Origin: an uncultured Verrucomicrobiota bacterium
GTDB taxonomy: Bacteria > Verrucomicrobiota > Verrucomicrobiia > Methylacidiphilales > Verrucolacustridaceae
Length of the DNA: 15,620 nucleotides
Reading direction: 5' to 3'
Assembly: GCA_903905395.1 (NCBI GenBank)
Contig: CAIVGD010000375.1
Span: forward strand, 1-15,620
The notes below the pieces were generated by a model. It ran no database searches, was not told the origin of the DNA, and saw only the letters and a program-made list of their open reading frames with translations. Both the position numbers and the translations under genes were made by a program. This document shows positions 1-6,072 of the stretch, piece after piece. Numbering within the stretch: the stretch's first letter is position 1; each line of letters opens with the position of its first letter.

Positions 1-470
1 CATGGAGCCGTCGCCGCTCGAATCCTGAAGAAAGGCCGGATTATTTCTGCATGCTTTTCAACTAGGTCAGAACAACGGAAAGACCAACCCCAAAGGACGA
101 TCAATTTGGTGGAGAGGGTTAATTGTCGGAACTCTTCGCTATGCAAATCGAGGTCGGGTTGGTTTTCCCGATCGAGCAGAGTGACCCAAGAGCCGGCAAC
201 TGGACCCTTGGATCTGCGGTTGAGCACCCATCGCTGAATCAGTTGACGGAATGCCCGAGTGAGCCATCGGATATCAAATGGAAAGAATTGTCGAGGGTAA
301 GCTCCGAGAGGATTGAGGTGGAGGCCTTCAAAGATATGCGCTGCAGGCAAGATACTCAGATTGATCACTCGGCATCCATATTCCTCTGCGGCGGCAATCA
401 CGTGGGAGTACAAAATACATTTGTTTCCCAGTCGCCCGGTGTGATCAGCAAGAAGAATTAAAGCGGGCAC
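1..470 (-). CDS. Glycosyltransferase-like protein with GRLGNK motif, 3' part cut by window edge
   Basis: The minus-strand frame is open from a GTG at 470 to the left edge, about 156 codons. The N-terminus reads MPALILLADHTGRLGNKCIL, followed by an alanine-rich helix and a VINLS strand. GR(L/T)GNQ near the N-terminus is typical of alpha-1,2-fucosyltransferase-like (GT11-type) proteins and related uncharacterised bacterial proteins; here Lys replaces the usual Gln. The segment HIFEGLHLNPLGAYP around residues 45-60 matches the part that follows in those relatives. An in-frame TAG lies six codons upstream, so GTG is the first usable start; no clear Shine-Dalgarno site precedes it. It is the last visible gene of a minus-strand run of three glycosyltransferases and probably modifies a surface glycan. 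The exact family and sugar are uncertain because the C-terminus is missing. Confidence 0.6.
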   Translation of the reverse strand, partial: MPALILLADHTGRLGNKCILYSHVIAAAEEYGCRVINLSILPAAHIFEGLHLNPLGAYPRQFFPFDIRWLTRAFRQLIQRWVLNRRSKGPVAGSWVTLLDRENQPDLDLHSEEFRQLTLSTKLIVLWGWSFRCSDLVEKHAEIIRPFFRIRAATAP

Positions 471-576
471 GCCATAGGGTAGGCTGATCTACTCAAAAAG
501 CGCTAGGCTCTTGTGGAGTGTGGCTTGAGCCAATGAGAAAAAGTGAGGCCACTGGGCATTAGGGGAAGCCTTAAAA

Positions 577-1494
577 CTATTCGCCAGAAAGCTTGTTTCG
601 TTTTGCCAAGCGCCACTTGGTGATGGGGAAGAACCAGCGGCGTTGGGCGACCGGTCTGGATGGGGTGGAGAAGATCTTTTCGAAAAACGTCAGAATGCGC
701 TCGTGGGAGAATTCGACAGGGGGACTGTTCCCATGGAAGGGTGTGGCGCGGAGGTATTTCATGTACAACTCGGGAGTTTCGTCGACATGTATGACGTAGT
801 CGGCCAACTCCTCCTCCGATTGGAAATCATGGGCATTGATGAAGCAGTCCGGGTTGAAATACTTCGCCGCTTGTCGATCCCCCCAAAAAACAGGAATCGC
901 ATGGACGGAGAGGGGGTCGTAAATCTTTTCTGTGGTCCAACCGAGTCTCTCCTTGTTTTCAAAGGCGAGGACAAATCGGTAGGCCCGATAAAAATCCAAC
1001 TTCGCCGCCTGACCCGGAATTCCCTTCCAACCACAGTTATTTAAGGCACGACCGACCGAATCCACTTTCTTCCGCTGGTTCAGGGCGTGGAAAAATCTAG
1101 TACGATTGGCCACCGTGCGGTCCGCATAGCTGGAGAGGAAGGCACAAAACCGGGTTTTCGAGTTCCGGAGCGTCTCCCAGTCGCATTCCTCGCGAATCAA
1201 GGGGGAGGGGGAGCGGTCGAAAGCAAAGATTGGCACATGAAGCTGGCGCGGATCAGGGGACCAGACGGGGAGGATGGCATAATCGCACTGTTTCCAGTCG
1301 GGGCGGTAAGTTTCGTGGTGGGTGTAGATTTTCAGGCAATTATAGAGGCGGTGGCGATGGCCACTCAGGGAATAAATCAAGAAATCCGGCCGCTCATCCC
1401 GTCGAATCTGGTAGCGAGAGGAAAGCACGCGCAGAAGAAAAGTTTCAATCTGAATTGGGCAATCGGAGAAGTTGAGGGAAATTTCAGGCTTCAC
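577..1494 (-). CDS. GT10 family alpha-1,3-fucosyltransferase-like protein
   Basis: Predicted cytosolic glycosyltransferase of about 305 residues that would transfer fucose from GDP-fucose to a surface or capsular glycan. The diagnostic GT10 C-terminal block is at about residues 174-223: FVLAFENKERLGWTTEKIYD, then PVFWGD and FNPDCFINAHDF, containing the conserved nucleotide-sugar-binding Glu, Asn, Thr-Glu-Lys and Gly-Asp. The N-terminal strand ISLNFSD and PDFLIYS also match bacterial members, and the length is normal. The frame extends to a TTG at 1548, but that would overlap the upstream gene by 43 bases. The GTG at 1494, 11 bases after that gene's stop, begins directly at the family N-terminus and is preferred. 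Close spacing suggests cotranscription with the upstream glycosyltransferase. Family is confident; acceptor and linkage cannot be read. Confidence 0.88.
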   Translation of the reverse strand: MKPEISLNFSDCPIQIETFLLRVLSSRYQIRRDERPDFLIYSLSGHRHRLYNCLKIYTHHETYRPDWKQCDYAILPVWSPDPRQLHVPIFAFDRSPSPLIREECDWETLRNSKTRFCAFLSSYADRTVANRTRFFHALNQRKKVDSVGRALNNCGWKGIPGQAAKLDFYRAYRFVLAFENKERLGWTTEKIYDPLSVHAIPVFWGDRQAAKYFNPDCFINAHDFQSEEELADYVIHVDETPELYMKYLRATPFHGNSPPVEFSHERILTFFEKIFSTPSRPVAQRRWFFPITKWRLAKRNKLSGE

Positions 1495-1505
1495 AGTTGG
1501 GTGGA

Positions 1506-2702
1506 TCAGAGAAAGGAAAGTAGTTGATGGGCGGGCCGGCGGAAACAAATAAACTCCGCTACCTGAAGTTGTTGTGCCCTTGTGATTTCGTAAAATTCCG
1601 GCATGGCTTCAAATTTTTCAAGGAGAGCCAGCGCATGAGGGAAGGAGGGGGCGACCGTGGATGGTGTAAAAAGGGAACGCTGCACATAGGTTTCGGGATT
1701 TCCGATCGCAAGGCAACCAGCCATGATCGCTTCGATTTGTCCGTTTCCGCTGAGGGGGCCACCTGCCAGACGGAGGTAGTATTTGGACGAGCGCAGACTG
1801 TGGGCAACCTCCGAGACGCTTCCGAATGGTTTTCGGATTGGGCCGAATTTTACCAATGTTTTTAGCTGATCCGAGGTTAAAAGGGCATGGGTTTGATGTT
1901 CAATCATGATTCCAGAGCGAGAAACAGGTTCTGGCCAGATCTGAGACCAGGAGAAAGAACTTTGGAAAGAATAGGGACATTCGATGGCCCGGCTCCCCAA
2001 TCCGGGGCGAATGGGGAAGCGGCGATGAGTATGGGTGAGGGAAACATTATATCCTGTGGGAGGCACCCGGCGGGATCGTTTAGCCGTAGGGGTTCCGGGG
2101 TCGGTCGGAAAGTAAACCCAGAAAATCCGGGGATGTTGACGGATGATTCGCAGAGGCACGGCGATATCGAGGGATACGATCACGTCGTATTCATTCCACG
2201 GGACCTCATCGACCGAAACGCTCATCTCCGCGGGAGAACCGATATGGCCGTGCCTTCCTTTGTGGGGAATTTTGTGTTGGTGATTTCGGAATTCCTTAAG
2301 ATCCATGGCCGGATTGCTTCCGGGGCTTTCCTTCCGGGTTCGGCATTCTGGCGCGGGATCTTCGAGGACTTGCCAATAATCCGCCCCAAGATCGGTAAGA
2401 AAACCCATCGGTCCAGTTCGGCGGAGGCTCGATTGGACAGCATCTCTGGCAGGACTTCGGCTGACGCAACAATAGAGATCGCCATAGAGTGCTTGTTTTA
2501 TCAAGGCTACCCGAGTACCGGACCATTTCCTCCGAATTTCTGCCAACGAAGGGGTCAGAGAAAAAGATGCTGGCAGTCTTGTGATCTCGATTTGGTTGAG
2601 CCATGACCGGGGCAAGGCGGGAAGCAGAAATTCCCAAACGGGTGGGAGTTCCTTGAGTGAGAAGAGTATATCTTTCGGCAAAGAAGGTAGCTCAAAATTC
2701 AT
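1506..2702 (-). CDS. Probable GT-B-fold glycosyltransferase, unrecognised family
   Basis: This 398-residue protein has no family I can name with certainty. Its clearest motif is near residues 312-335, RLAGGPLSGNGQIEAIMAGC followed by LAIGNPETY. This resembles the donor-binding segment of GT-B enzymes and exostosin-like proteins, where a Gly/Glu pair precedes an AGC(I/V)P-type loop. A Rossmann-like DVIVSLDIAVPLR and RIFWVYFPTDPG stretch lies mid-protein. There is no signal peptide or membrane segment. The ATG at 2702 has a good purine-rich site, AGGAAAG, five bases upstream. It leads a minus-strand run ending in the GT10 gene 11 bases downstream. Together with the neighbours it likely adds a sugar to a polysaccharide; donor and acceptor are unknown. 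Confidence 0.68.
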   Translation of the reverse strand: MNFELPSLPKDILFSLKELPPVWEFLLPALPRSWLNQIEITRLPASFSLTPSLAEIRRKWSGTRVALIKQALYGDLYCCVSRSPARDAVQSSLRRTGPMGFLTDLGADYWQVLEDPAPECRTRKESPGSNPAMDLKEFRNHQHKIPHKGRHGHIGSPAEMSVSVDEVPWNEYDVIVSLDIAVPLRIIRQHPRIFWVYFPTDPGTPTAKRSRRVPPTGYNVSLTHTHRRFPIRPGLGSRAIECPYSFQSSFSWSQIWPEPVSRSGIMIEHQTHALLTSDQLKTLVKFGPIRKPFGSVSEVAHSLRSSKYYLRLAGGPLSGNGQIEAIMAGCLAIGNPETYVQRSLFTPSTVAPSFPHALALLEKFEAMPEFYEITRAQQLQVAEFICFRRPAHQLLSFL

Positions 2703-2737
2703 TCATCTTTCCTAGCAACTTTCAAAGCGGGTGCGAG

Positions 2738-3430
2738 ATGAAGTCAGAAGGCTGGGATGAGGCGTTTCTCCGTAGGATTCCATGCTATAGAAAGCATATG
2801 AATTTGGCGCTCCGAACAATCCGAGGATGGTGGTATCGAAGATACCCGTCGCTTAATAAGGAGTGGCACCGGAAACGACTGGCAGGGTACGAGCGGAGAT
2901 GGGGGTTGGAGCAGGAGGGCTTTACCAAGGAAGGATTCTTTAGGATCTTTCAACGAAGAGTTCTTTCCCACTGCCGACCAGGTTTATTTTATGAAATGGT
3001 CACTGGAGACGGTCTTGTGGGAAGTCTGGGGGTTTGGCTGGAAAGGCTGGAACAGGGATGGAAGGTCGAGGCATGGGAACACCGACCTGTGCCACTTGCT
3101 TCGTTAAGAAAAAACCGACAGCAAACTGGGATTAATGAAGGTCGATTGACTATTTGGTCGGCGGAGGAGAGGAAAGCCGGGGTTGTGGGTATCACCACTC
3201 GTGGATCAATGGAGGCTTCCGGAGTTTGTCGTGCAATCCGCACCGACCAGATACGACCCCAGTGGGTCGGAATCTGGAACCCAAGTCGACGGCCTGTTTG
3301 GTTGAAGCGATTAGGGAAAAGCGGATATCGTTTGGAGCTTGTTTACGACCGGATGGAGTTGTATGTTAGTGTAGAAACCCGAGGACAGATTACGGAAGAC
3401 GGAAGACGGAGGGCGGAAGTCATGGGTTAA
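2738..3430 (+). CDS. Divergent FkbM-type methyltransferase-like protein
   Basis: The frame is open from a GTG at 2657, but that would overlap the divergent gene, so the ATG at 2738 (230 residues) is preferred; an ATG at 2798 is possible. Residues 80-130 resemble the start of FkbM-family methyltransferase domains: RPGLFYEMVTGDGLVGSLG corresponds to the glycine-rich SAM loop E-x-G-x-G-D-G, followed by a tryptophan-rich strand and an EHRPVPLASLRKNR helix, where an acidic residue normally holds the SAM ribose. The loop has lost one glycine, so activity is uncertain. The C-terminal VGIWNPSRRPVWLKRLGKSGYRLE also fits FkbM-like proteins. The last 15 or so residues are translated from a 7-bp repeat array and look like an added tail. 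FkbM enzymes O-methylate sugars or lipids, which suits the glycan locus. Confidence 0.62.
   Translation: MKSEGWDEAFLRRIPCYRKHMNLALRTIRGWWYRRYPSLNKEWHRKRLAGYERRWGLEQEGFTKEGFFRIFQRRVLSHCRPGLFYEMVTGDGLVGSLGVWLERLEQGWKVEAWEHRPVPLASLRKNRQQTGINEGRLTIWSAEERKAGVVGITTRGSMEASGVCRAIRTDQIRPQWVGIWNPSRRPVWLKRLGKSGYRLELVYDRMELYVSVETRGQITEDGRRRAEVMG
3380..3421 (+). repeat. Degenerate 7-bp repeat array A, six units
   Basis: Six consecutive heptamers run in strict register: CGAGGAC, AGATTAC, GGAAGAC twice, GGAGGGC, GGAAGTC. Position 2 is always G and position 7 always C. The array lies inside the 3' end of the FkbM-like gene and ends 19 bases before the TTGACA of the next module. The same unit type recurs in arrays B, C and D. 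Confidence 0.82.
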
Positions 3431-3440
3431 AGAAGGAGAC

Positions 3441-3469
3441 TTGACAGAGGCTATATAAAGACTTAATAA
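3441..3469 (+). promoter_or_regulatory. Sigma-70-type promoter of the Phd/RelE-like module
   Basis: An exact TTGACA at 3441-3446 and TAATAA at 3464-3469 are separated by 17 bases. Transcription would begin at about 3476-3477, which is the ATG of the antitoxin, so the mRNA is predicted to be leaderless. No Shine-Dalgarno sequence precedes the ATG. Two copies of ATAAAGAC (3455-3462 and 3466-3473), 11 bases apart, overlap the -10 region and may be an operator. Confidence 0.72.
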
Positions 3470-3476
3470 AGACCCT

Positions 3477-3755
3477 ATGCAAACCTTAAGTCCCACCAAA
3501 GCCAGATCCAATCTCACCTTTTGGCTGAAGGCGGCGGCGTGCGGCAAGGACGTGGGGATTCTCTACGGCGACCAGATCATCGCCTTGCGTCCCGTTACCG
3601 TGGAATCCGCCGACTATGCTTTGCGGGAGTATGGAGCTTCCGAGAATGACATCAGAAACCTTTCCCAAAAAGTTCATGAGGAAATCCAGAAAAACCGCCG
3701 CGGTGGCAAGCTCCAATCCTTCACAGGAAACATCGAAGACCTTCTGGCGGATTAA
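3477..3755 (+). CDS. Phd/YefM-like antitoxin
   Basis: A 92-residue protein. The N-terminal part, LSPTKARSNLTFWLKAAACG followed by DVGILYGDQIIALRPV, has the helix-turn plus beta-hairpin pattern of Phd/YefM antitoxins: a T/S-x-x-A-R-x-N-L helix, then a short strand pair ending in a hydrophobic L-x-P. The C-terminal half is charged (VHEEIQKNRRGGK) and ends in an acidic stretch, as expected for the toxin-wrapping tail. It would neutralise the RelE-like toxin encoded by the overlapping downstream frame and repress its own promoter. It starts at the predicted transcription start without a ribosome-binding site. The call rests on pattern and on the toxin partner. Confidence 0.72.
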   Translation: MQTLSPTKARSNLTFWLKAAACGKDVGILYGDQIIALRPVTVESADYALREYGASENDIRNLSQKVHEEIQKNRRGGKLQSFTGNIEDLLAD

Positions 3756-4026
3756 GCTGACCCAACGGTGCCTTGGACAAATTGGCAAACTCCCCCCGGA
3801 GGATCGGGATGCAGTAAATGAAGCGCTGGCTTCCGTCTTGGGGGCATGGGGTTTTCCTCACGCGCATCGGGGAGCGGGAATCAGGAAGCTGGGTTCGGAT
3901 CTTTTTGAATGTCGCGCTGGGCTACGCCTGCGTTTGCTTTTCAAGGCGGAAAAGCCTGAGCGGGAACTGGTTTTCTTCGAAGTCGGCAATCATGATGATA
4001 TTCGCAGAGTCCTCAAAGGGCGTTAG
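3703..4026 (+). CDS. RelE/ParE-like toxin
   Basis: A basic protein of about 107 residues with RelE-superfamily features: a first strand (TFWRIKLTQRCLGQIGKLP), a helical hairpin (EDRDAVNEALASVLG), then GIRKLGSDLFECRAGLRLRL, in which L-x-x-x-L-x-E-x-R-x-G-x-R-x-x-(F/L) is the family signature, and a last strand LVFFEVGNHDDI. Members cut mRNA on the ribosome or, in ParE branches, inhibit gyrase; which applies is not decidable here. The frame is open from 3616, and starts at ATG 3676 or GTG 3703 are possible; 3703 gives the usual length but no ribosome-binding site is seen. The gene overlaps the antitoxin by about 50 bases, so translation is likely coupled. Confidence 0.78.
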   Translation: MASSNPSQETSKTFWRIKLTQRCLGQIGKLPPEDRDAVNEALASVLGAWGFPHAHRGAGIRKLGSDLFECRAGLRLRLLFKAEKPERELVFFEVGNHDDIRRVLKGR

Positions 4027-4028
4027 TC

Positions 4029-4070
4029 CGAAGGCGGAGGACTGAGGGCGGGAGTCGGGGATCAGGGGAA
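4029..4070 (+). repeat. Degenerate 7-bp repeat array B
   Basis: Starting two bases after the RelE-like stop codon, the heptamers CGAAGGC, GGAGGAC, TGAGGGC, GGGAGTC and GGGGATC run in register, followed by a decayed AGGGGAA. Position 2 is G and position 7 is C in the five good units. The array ends 19 bases before the next TTGACA, the same distance as for array A. Confidence 0.78.
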
Positions 4071-4089
4071 TAGGTTCGGCAAAAATAAT

Positions 4090-4120
4090 TTGACACAATA
4101 ACCATTACCATTACCATTAT
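4090..4120 (+). promoter_or_regulatory. Promoter of the second antitoxin/PIN module with hexamer repeat in its spacer
   Basis: An exact TTGACA lies at 4090-4095, 34 bases upstream of the ATG at 4124. The -10 element is weak; CATTAT at 4115-4120 (19-base spacer) or the overlapping ACCATT at 4113-4118 (17-base spacer) are the candidates. There is no Shine-Dalgarno site, and the predicted transcript starts within a few bases of the ATG. Confidence 0.5.
4101..4118 (+). repeat. Tandem hexamer (ACCATT)x3
   Basis: Three perfect copies of ACCATT lie between the -35 box and the start codon of the antitoxin gene at 4124. Gain or loss of a unit would change promoter spacing by 6 bp. Confidence 0.85.
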
Positions 4121-4123
4121 CAA

Positions 4124-4357
4124 ATGACAAAAGTAAGTATCCAAGAGATCCGGTTCAAGTTTGGAAAGGTGAAGCGGGCGTTGGACAAAGGAGAGGAGAT
4201 GTTGCTGACGTTTCGGAATCGGCCCCTTGCGCGTTTGACCCCTGTAGCGCCAAGCCATCCAGTTTTAGCGCAGGATCCCGCGCTCGATTTCGCCAATGGG
4301 GCCGAGGACCTTCCCCTGCTGAACAACCATGGAATCGACACCGCGATCTATGGCTGA
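4124..4357 (+). CDS. Phd/YefM-type antitoxin of a PIN toxin
   Basis: A 77-residue protein starting MTKVSIQEIRFKFGKVKRAL, then LDKGEEMLLTFRNRPLARLTPV. This is the short Phd/YefM antitoxin pattern: a first strand and helix, a K-G-E-E-x-x-L-T-x-R hairpin and a final L-x-P. The acidic, flexible C-terminus (PALDFANGAEDLPLLNNHGI) would bind the PIN toxin. Its stop codon overlaps the ATG of the toxin gene at 4350, so the two are translated together. Expression probably starts from the TTGACA promoter at 4090, with an SD-less start. Family assignment is fairly secure because of the toxin partner. Confidence 0.77.
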   Translation: MTKVSIQEIRFKFGKVKRALDKGEEMLLTFRNRPLARLTPVAPSHPVLAQDPALDFANGAEDLPLLNNHGIDTAIYG

Positions 4358-4760
4358 AAAATCGGTCTTTCTCGATACGGGGGGGCTATACGCCTGGATC
4401 AACCGAAGCGATCCATGGCATCAGGCGATGTGCGACCTTCCCAAAGCCACGGGATGCCGACTGATCCTCACCGATTACATCGTGGACGAGGCTTGCACGC
4501 TGTTCGTGGCACGTAAGATTCCCCACCAGAGGCAGCGCCTTTTCCAACTGATCGACCATTCAAGGATCGTCAACTTCACTTGGATCGGTCCAGACCTGTT
4601 TGCCCAAGCAAGGGAGTGGATGCTGCAGTTCGAGGACCAACCCTTTTCCTTTACCGATTGCACGAGTTTTGCCTGCATGAAAAGTCTGGGCATCTCCAAG
4701 GCCGCGACCACGGATCATCATTTTCGAACAGCTGGATTTGAACCGCTCTTTTTGGGTTGA
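4350..4760 (+). CDS. PIN-domain ribonuclease toxin (VapC-like)
   Basis: A 136-residue PIN protein. The acidic metal-binding residues are visible: D9 in FLDTGGLYAW, E47 in TDYIVDEACTLF, D103 in FSFTDCTSFACM and D122 in ATTDHHF. This is the COG2402-like PIN layout, found in toxins that cut tRNA or rRNA with Mg2+. An ATG at 4329 would add seven residues; the ATG at 4350, which overlaps the antitoxin stop, puts the first strand at the normal place and is preferred. No ribosome-binding site is seen, which suits translational coupling. The stop codon abuts repeat array C. Confidence 0.88.
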   Translation: MAEKSVFLDTGGLYAWINRSDPWHQAMCDLPKATGCRLILTDYIVDEACTLFVARKIPHQRQRLFQLIDHSRIVNFTWIGPDLFAQAREWMLQFEDQPFSFTDCTSFACMKSLGISKAATTDHHFRTAGFEPLFLG

Positions 4761-4787
4761 AGGGATGGGGGACGGAGGGCTGGGGGC
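4760..4787 (+). repeat. Degenerate 7-bp repeat array C
   Basis: Beginning at the last base of the PIN toxin stop codon, AAGGGAT is followed in register by GGGGGAC, GGAGGGC and TGGGGGC. It is the shortest of the four arrays and ends 26 bases before the TTGACA of the ATPase gene. Confidence 0.65.
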
Positions 4788-4813
4788 TTCCTGAAACTCG
4801 GAAGGATGAATGG

Positions 4814-4843
4814 TTGACATATGTTAAATTATCCGGATAAAAT
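4814..4843 (+). promoter_or_regulatory. Promoter and palindromic operator of the DUF4143 ATPase gene
   Basis: An exact TTGACA (4814-4819) and TAAAAT (4838-4843) are separated by 18 bases. Transcription would start at about 4850, the A of the ATG, so a leaderless mRNA is predicted. The perfect 12-bp palindrome TTATCCGGATAA fills 4829-4840 inside the spacer, and a second palindrome, ATTACGTAAT, covers 4842-4851 over the start codon. Both are plausible repressor sites. Confidence 0.68.
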
Positions 4844-4849
4844 TACGTA

Positions 4850-5995
4850 ATGAAAAAAACCATCCTATCGCGAAAGATCGATATCCGTCTTCCATCGGGT
4901 AAGTCGTGTTTTTTGTGGGGGCCCCGGAAAGCAGGGAAAAGCTACTGGATTCGTCACCACCTGAAGTCATCCAAGGTGATCGACCTTCTCCAGACGGATG
5001 TGTTTGCGGAGTACGCCTCAAGGCCCTCACTCCTTCGGGAAAGATTTGCCGATGCCAAAGGATTGATCGTCATCGATGAAGTCCAGAAAGTTCCACAGCT
5101 TCTGGACGAAGTTCACTGGTTGATGGAGGAGCGGAGCACACAATTTCTTTTGACGGGATCTAGCGCACGAAAACTCAGGAGGGGGCACGCAAATCTACTG
5201 GGCGGACGAGCGTGGCGGCGTGTGATACTGCCTCTTTCTTATACGGAGGTATCGGGTTTCAATCTTGAGGAGGCCCTTATATCGGGAATGTTGCCGCCAC
5301 ATTTTTTATCGGAACACCCCTTGGAGGAGCTACGGGCCTACGTAGCAGATTATTTGAAGGAGGAGATCGCGGCAGAGGCCCTCGCGCAAAATATCCCCTC
5401 TTTTTCTGAATTCCTGCGCGTGGCTGCGCTGACATCAAGCGAGCTCATCAATTATACGAATATCGCGCGTGAAACCGGGGTCTCGCAAAGGACCGTCCGC
5501 TCCTACTTTGACATTCTCGAGGACACTTTTCTGGGATTTCGAGTGAAACCCTGGACTCGATCCAAAAACCGGCGGATGATTCTCGCGGAAAAGTTCTATT
5601 TCTTTGATGTGGGAATCGCGGGATATCTGGGTCGGCGGCGGCCGATTCCAGGTAGCAGTGACTTTGGAAAAGCCTTCGAACATTTTGTCCTCATGGAACT
5701 ACGCTCATATCAGGCTTATGTTTATCCAGAGATGCCGATCCATTATTGGCGGACCAGTTCCGGACAGGAGGTGGATTTTCTTTTGGGGGATAGGGAGGTC
5801 GCGGTCGAGATCAAGTCAGGCAAAGTGCATGAAGGGGATCTCTGGGGTCTTCACGCTCTCCTTGAAGACGGCCCCGTCAAAAGAGCGATCATTGTTTCCA
5901 TGGAAAAGGAGCCGCGCCGCATCGCGGGGAAGATCGAGGTCCTCCCCTGGCAGGATTTTCTCGAACGCCTCTGGAGTGGAAGGATTCTGTCGTGA
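4850..5995 (+). CDS. AAA ATPase with DUF4143 (nuclease-like) C-terminal domain
   Basis: A 381-residue ATPase of the AAA_14/DUF4143 family. Walker A is GPRKAGKS at residues 24-31, Walker B is LIVIDE at 72-77, and LTGSSARKLRR at 101-111 is the typical sensor segment. A winged-helix region follows (about 185-225, with ETGVSQRTVRSYFDILEDT). The C-terminal DUF4143 domain has a PD-(D/E)XK-like set: E277, then EVDFLL (D309), then EIK (E320, K322). The length is normal and all motifs are intact. Members are common and mobile; their function is poorly known, and they are found near toxin-antitoxin and defence genes. It stands alone between array C and array D with its own promoter. Confidence 0.93.
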   Translation: MKKTILSRKIDIRLPSGKSCFLWGPRKAGKSYWIRHHLKSSKVIDLLQTDVFAEYASRPSLLRERFADAKGLIVIDEVQKVPQLLDEVHWLMEERSTQFLLTGSSARKLRRGHANLLGGRAWRRVILPLSYTEVSGFNLEEALISGMLPPHFLSEHPLEELRAYVADYLKEEIAAEALAQNIPSFSEFLRVAALTSSELINYTNIARETGVSQRTVRSYFDILEDTFLGFRVKPWTRSKNRRMILAEKFYFFDVGIAGYLGRRRPIPGSSDFGKAFEHFVLMELRSYQAYVYPEMPIHYWRTSSGQEVDFLLGDREVAVEIKSGKVHEGDLWGLHALLEDGPVKRAIIVSMEKEPRRIAGKIEVLPWQDFLERLWSGRILS

Positions 5996-6002
5996 TTGGG
6001 GG

Positions 6003-6072
6003 GGGGATCGGGGGACGGGGGACGGATGACGGAATACAGATGCCGGAAGACGGAGACCGGAAGACAGATGGC
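6003..6072 (+). repeat. Degenerate 7-bp repeat array D, ten units
   Basis: This is the longest array and starts seven bases after the ATPase stop. The ten units in register are GGGGATC, GGGGGAC twice, GGATGAC, GGAATAC, AGATGCC, GGAAGAC, GGAGACC, GGAAGAC and AGATGGC. All have G at position 2 and C at position 7. The ATG of the next gene (6068) lies inside the last unit, and the GGAAG of the unit before it acts as a ready-made Shine-Dalgarno sequence. Confidence 0.88.

Noticed and set aside
123..461. A 112-codon plus-strand open frame at the left edge
   Set aside because: It is antisense to the GRLGNK-type glycosyltransferase frame, which has family motifs; the plus-strand peptide has none.
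3380..6072. A CRISPR array built from the repeated units
   Set aside because: Units are 7 bp, contiguous and degenerate, with no spacers and no cas genes.
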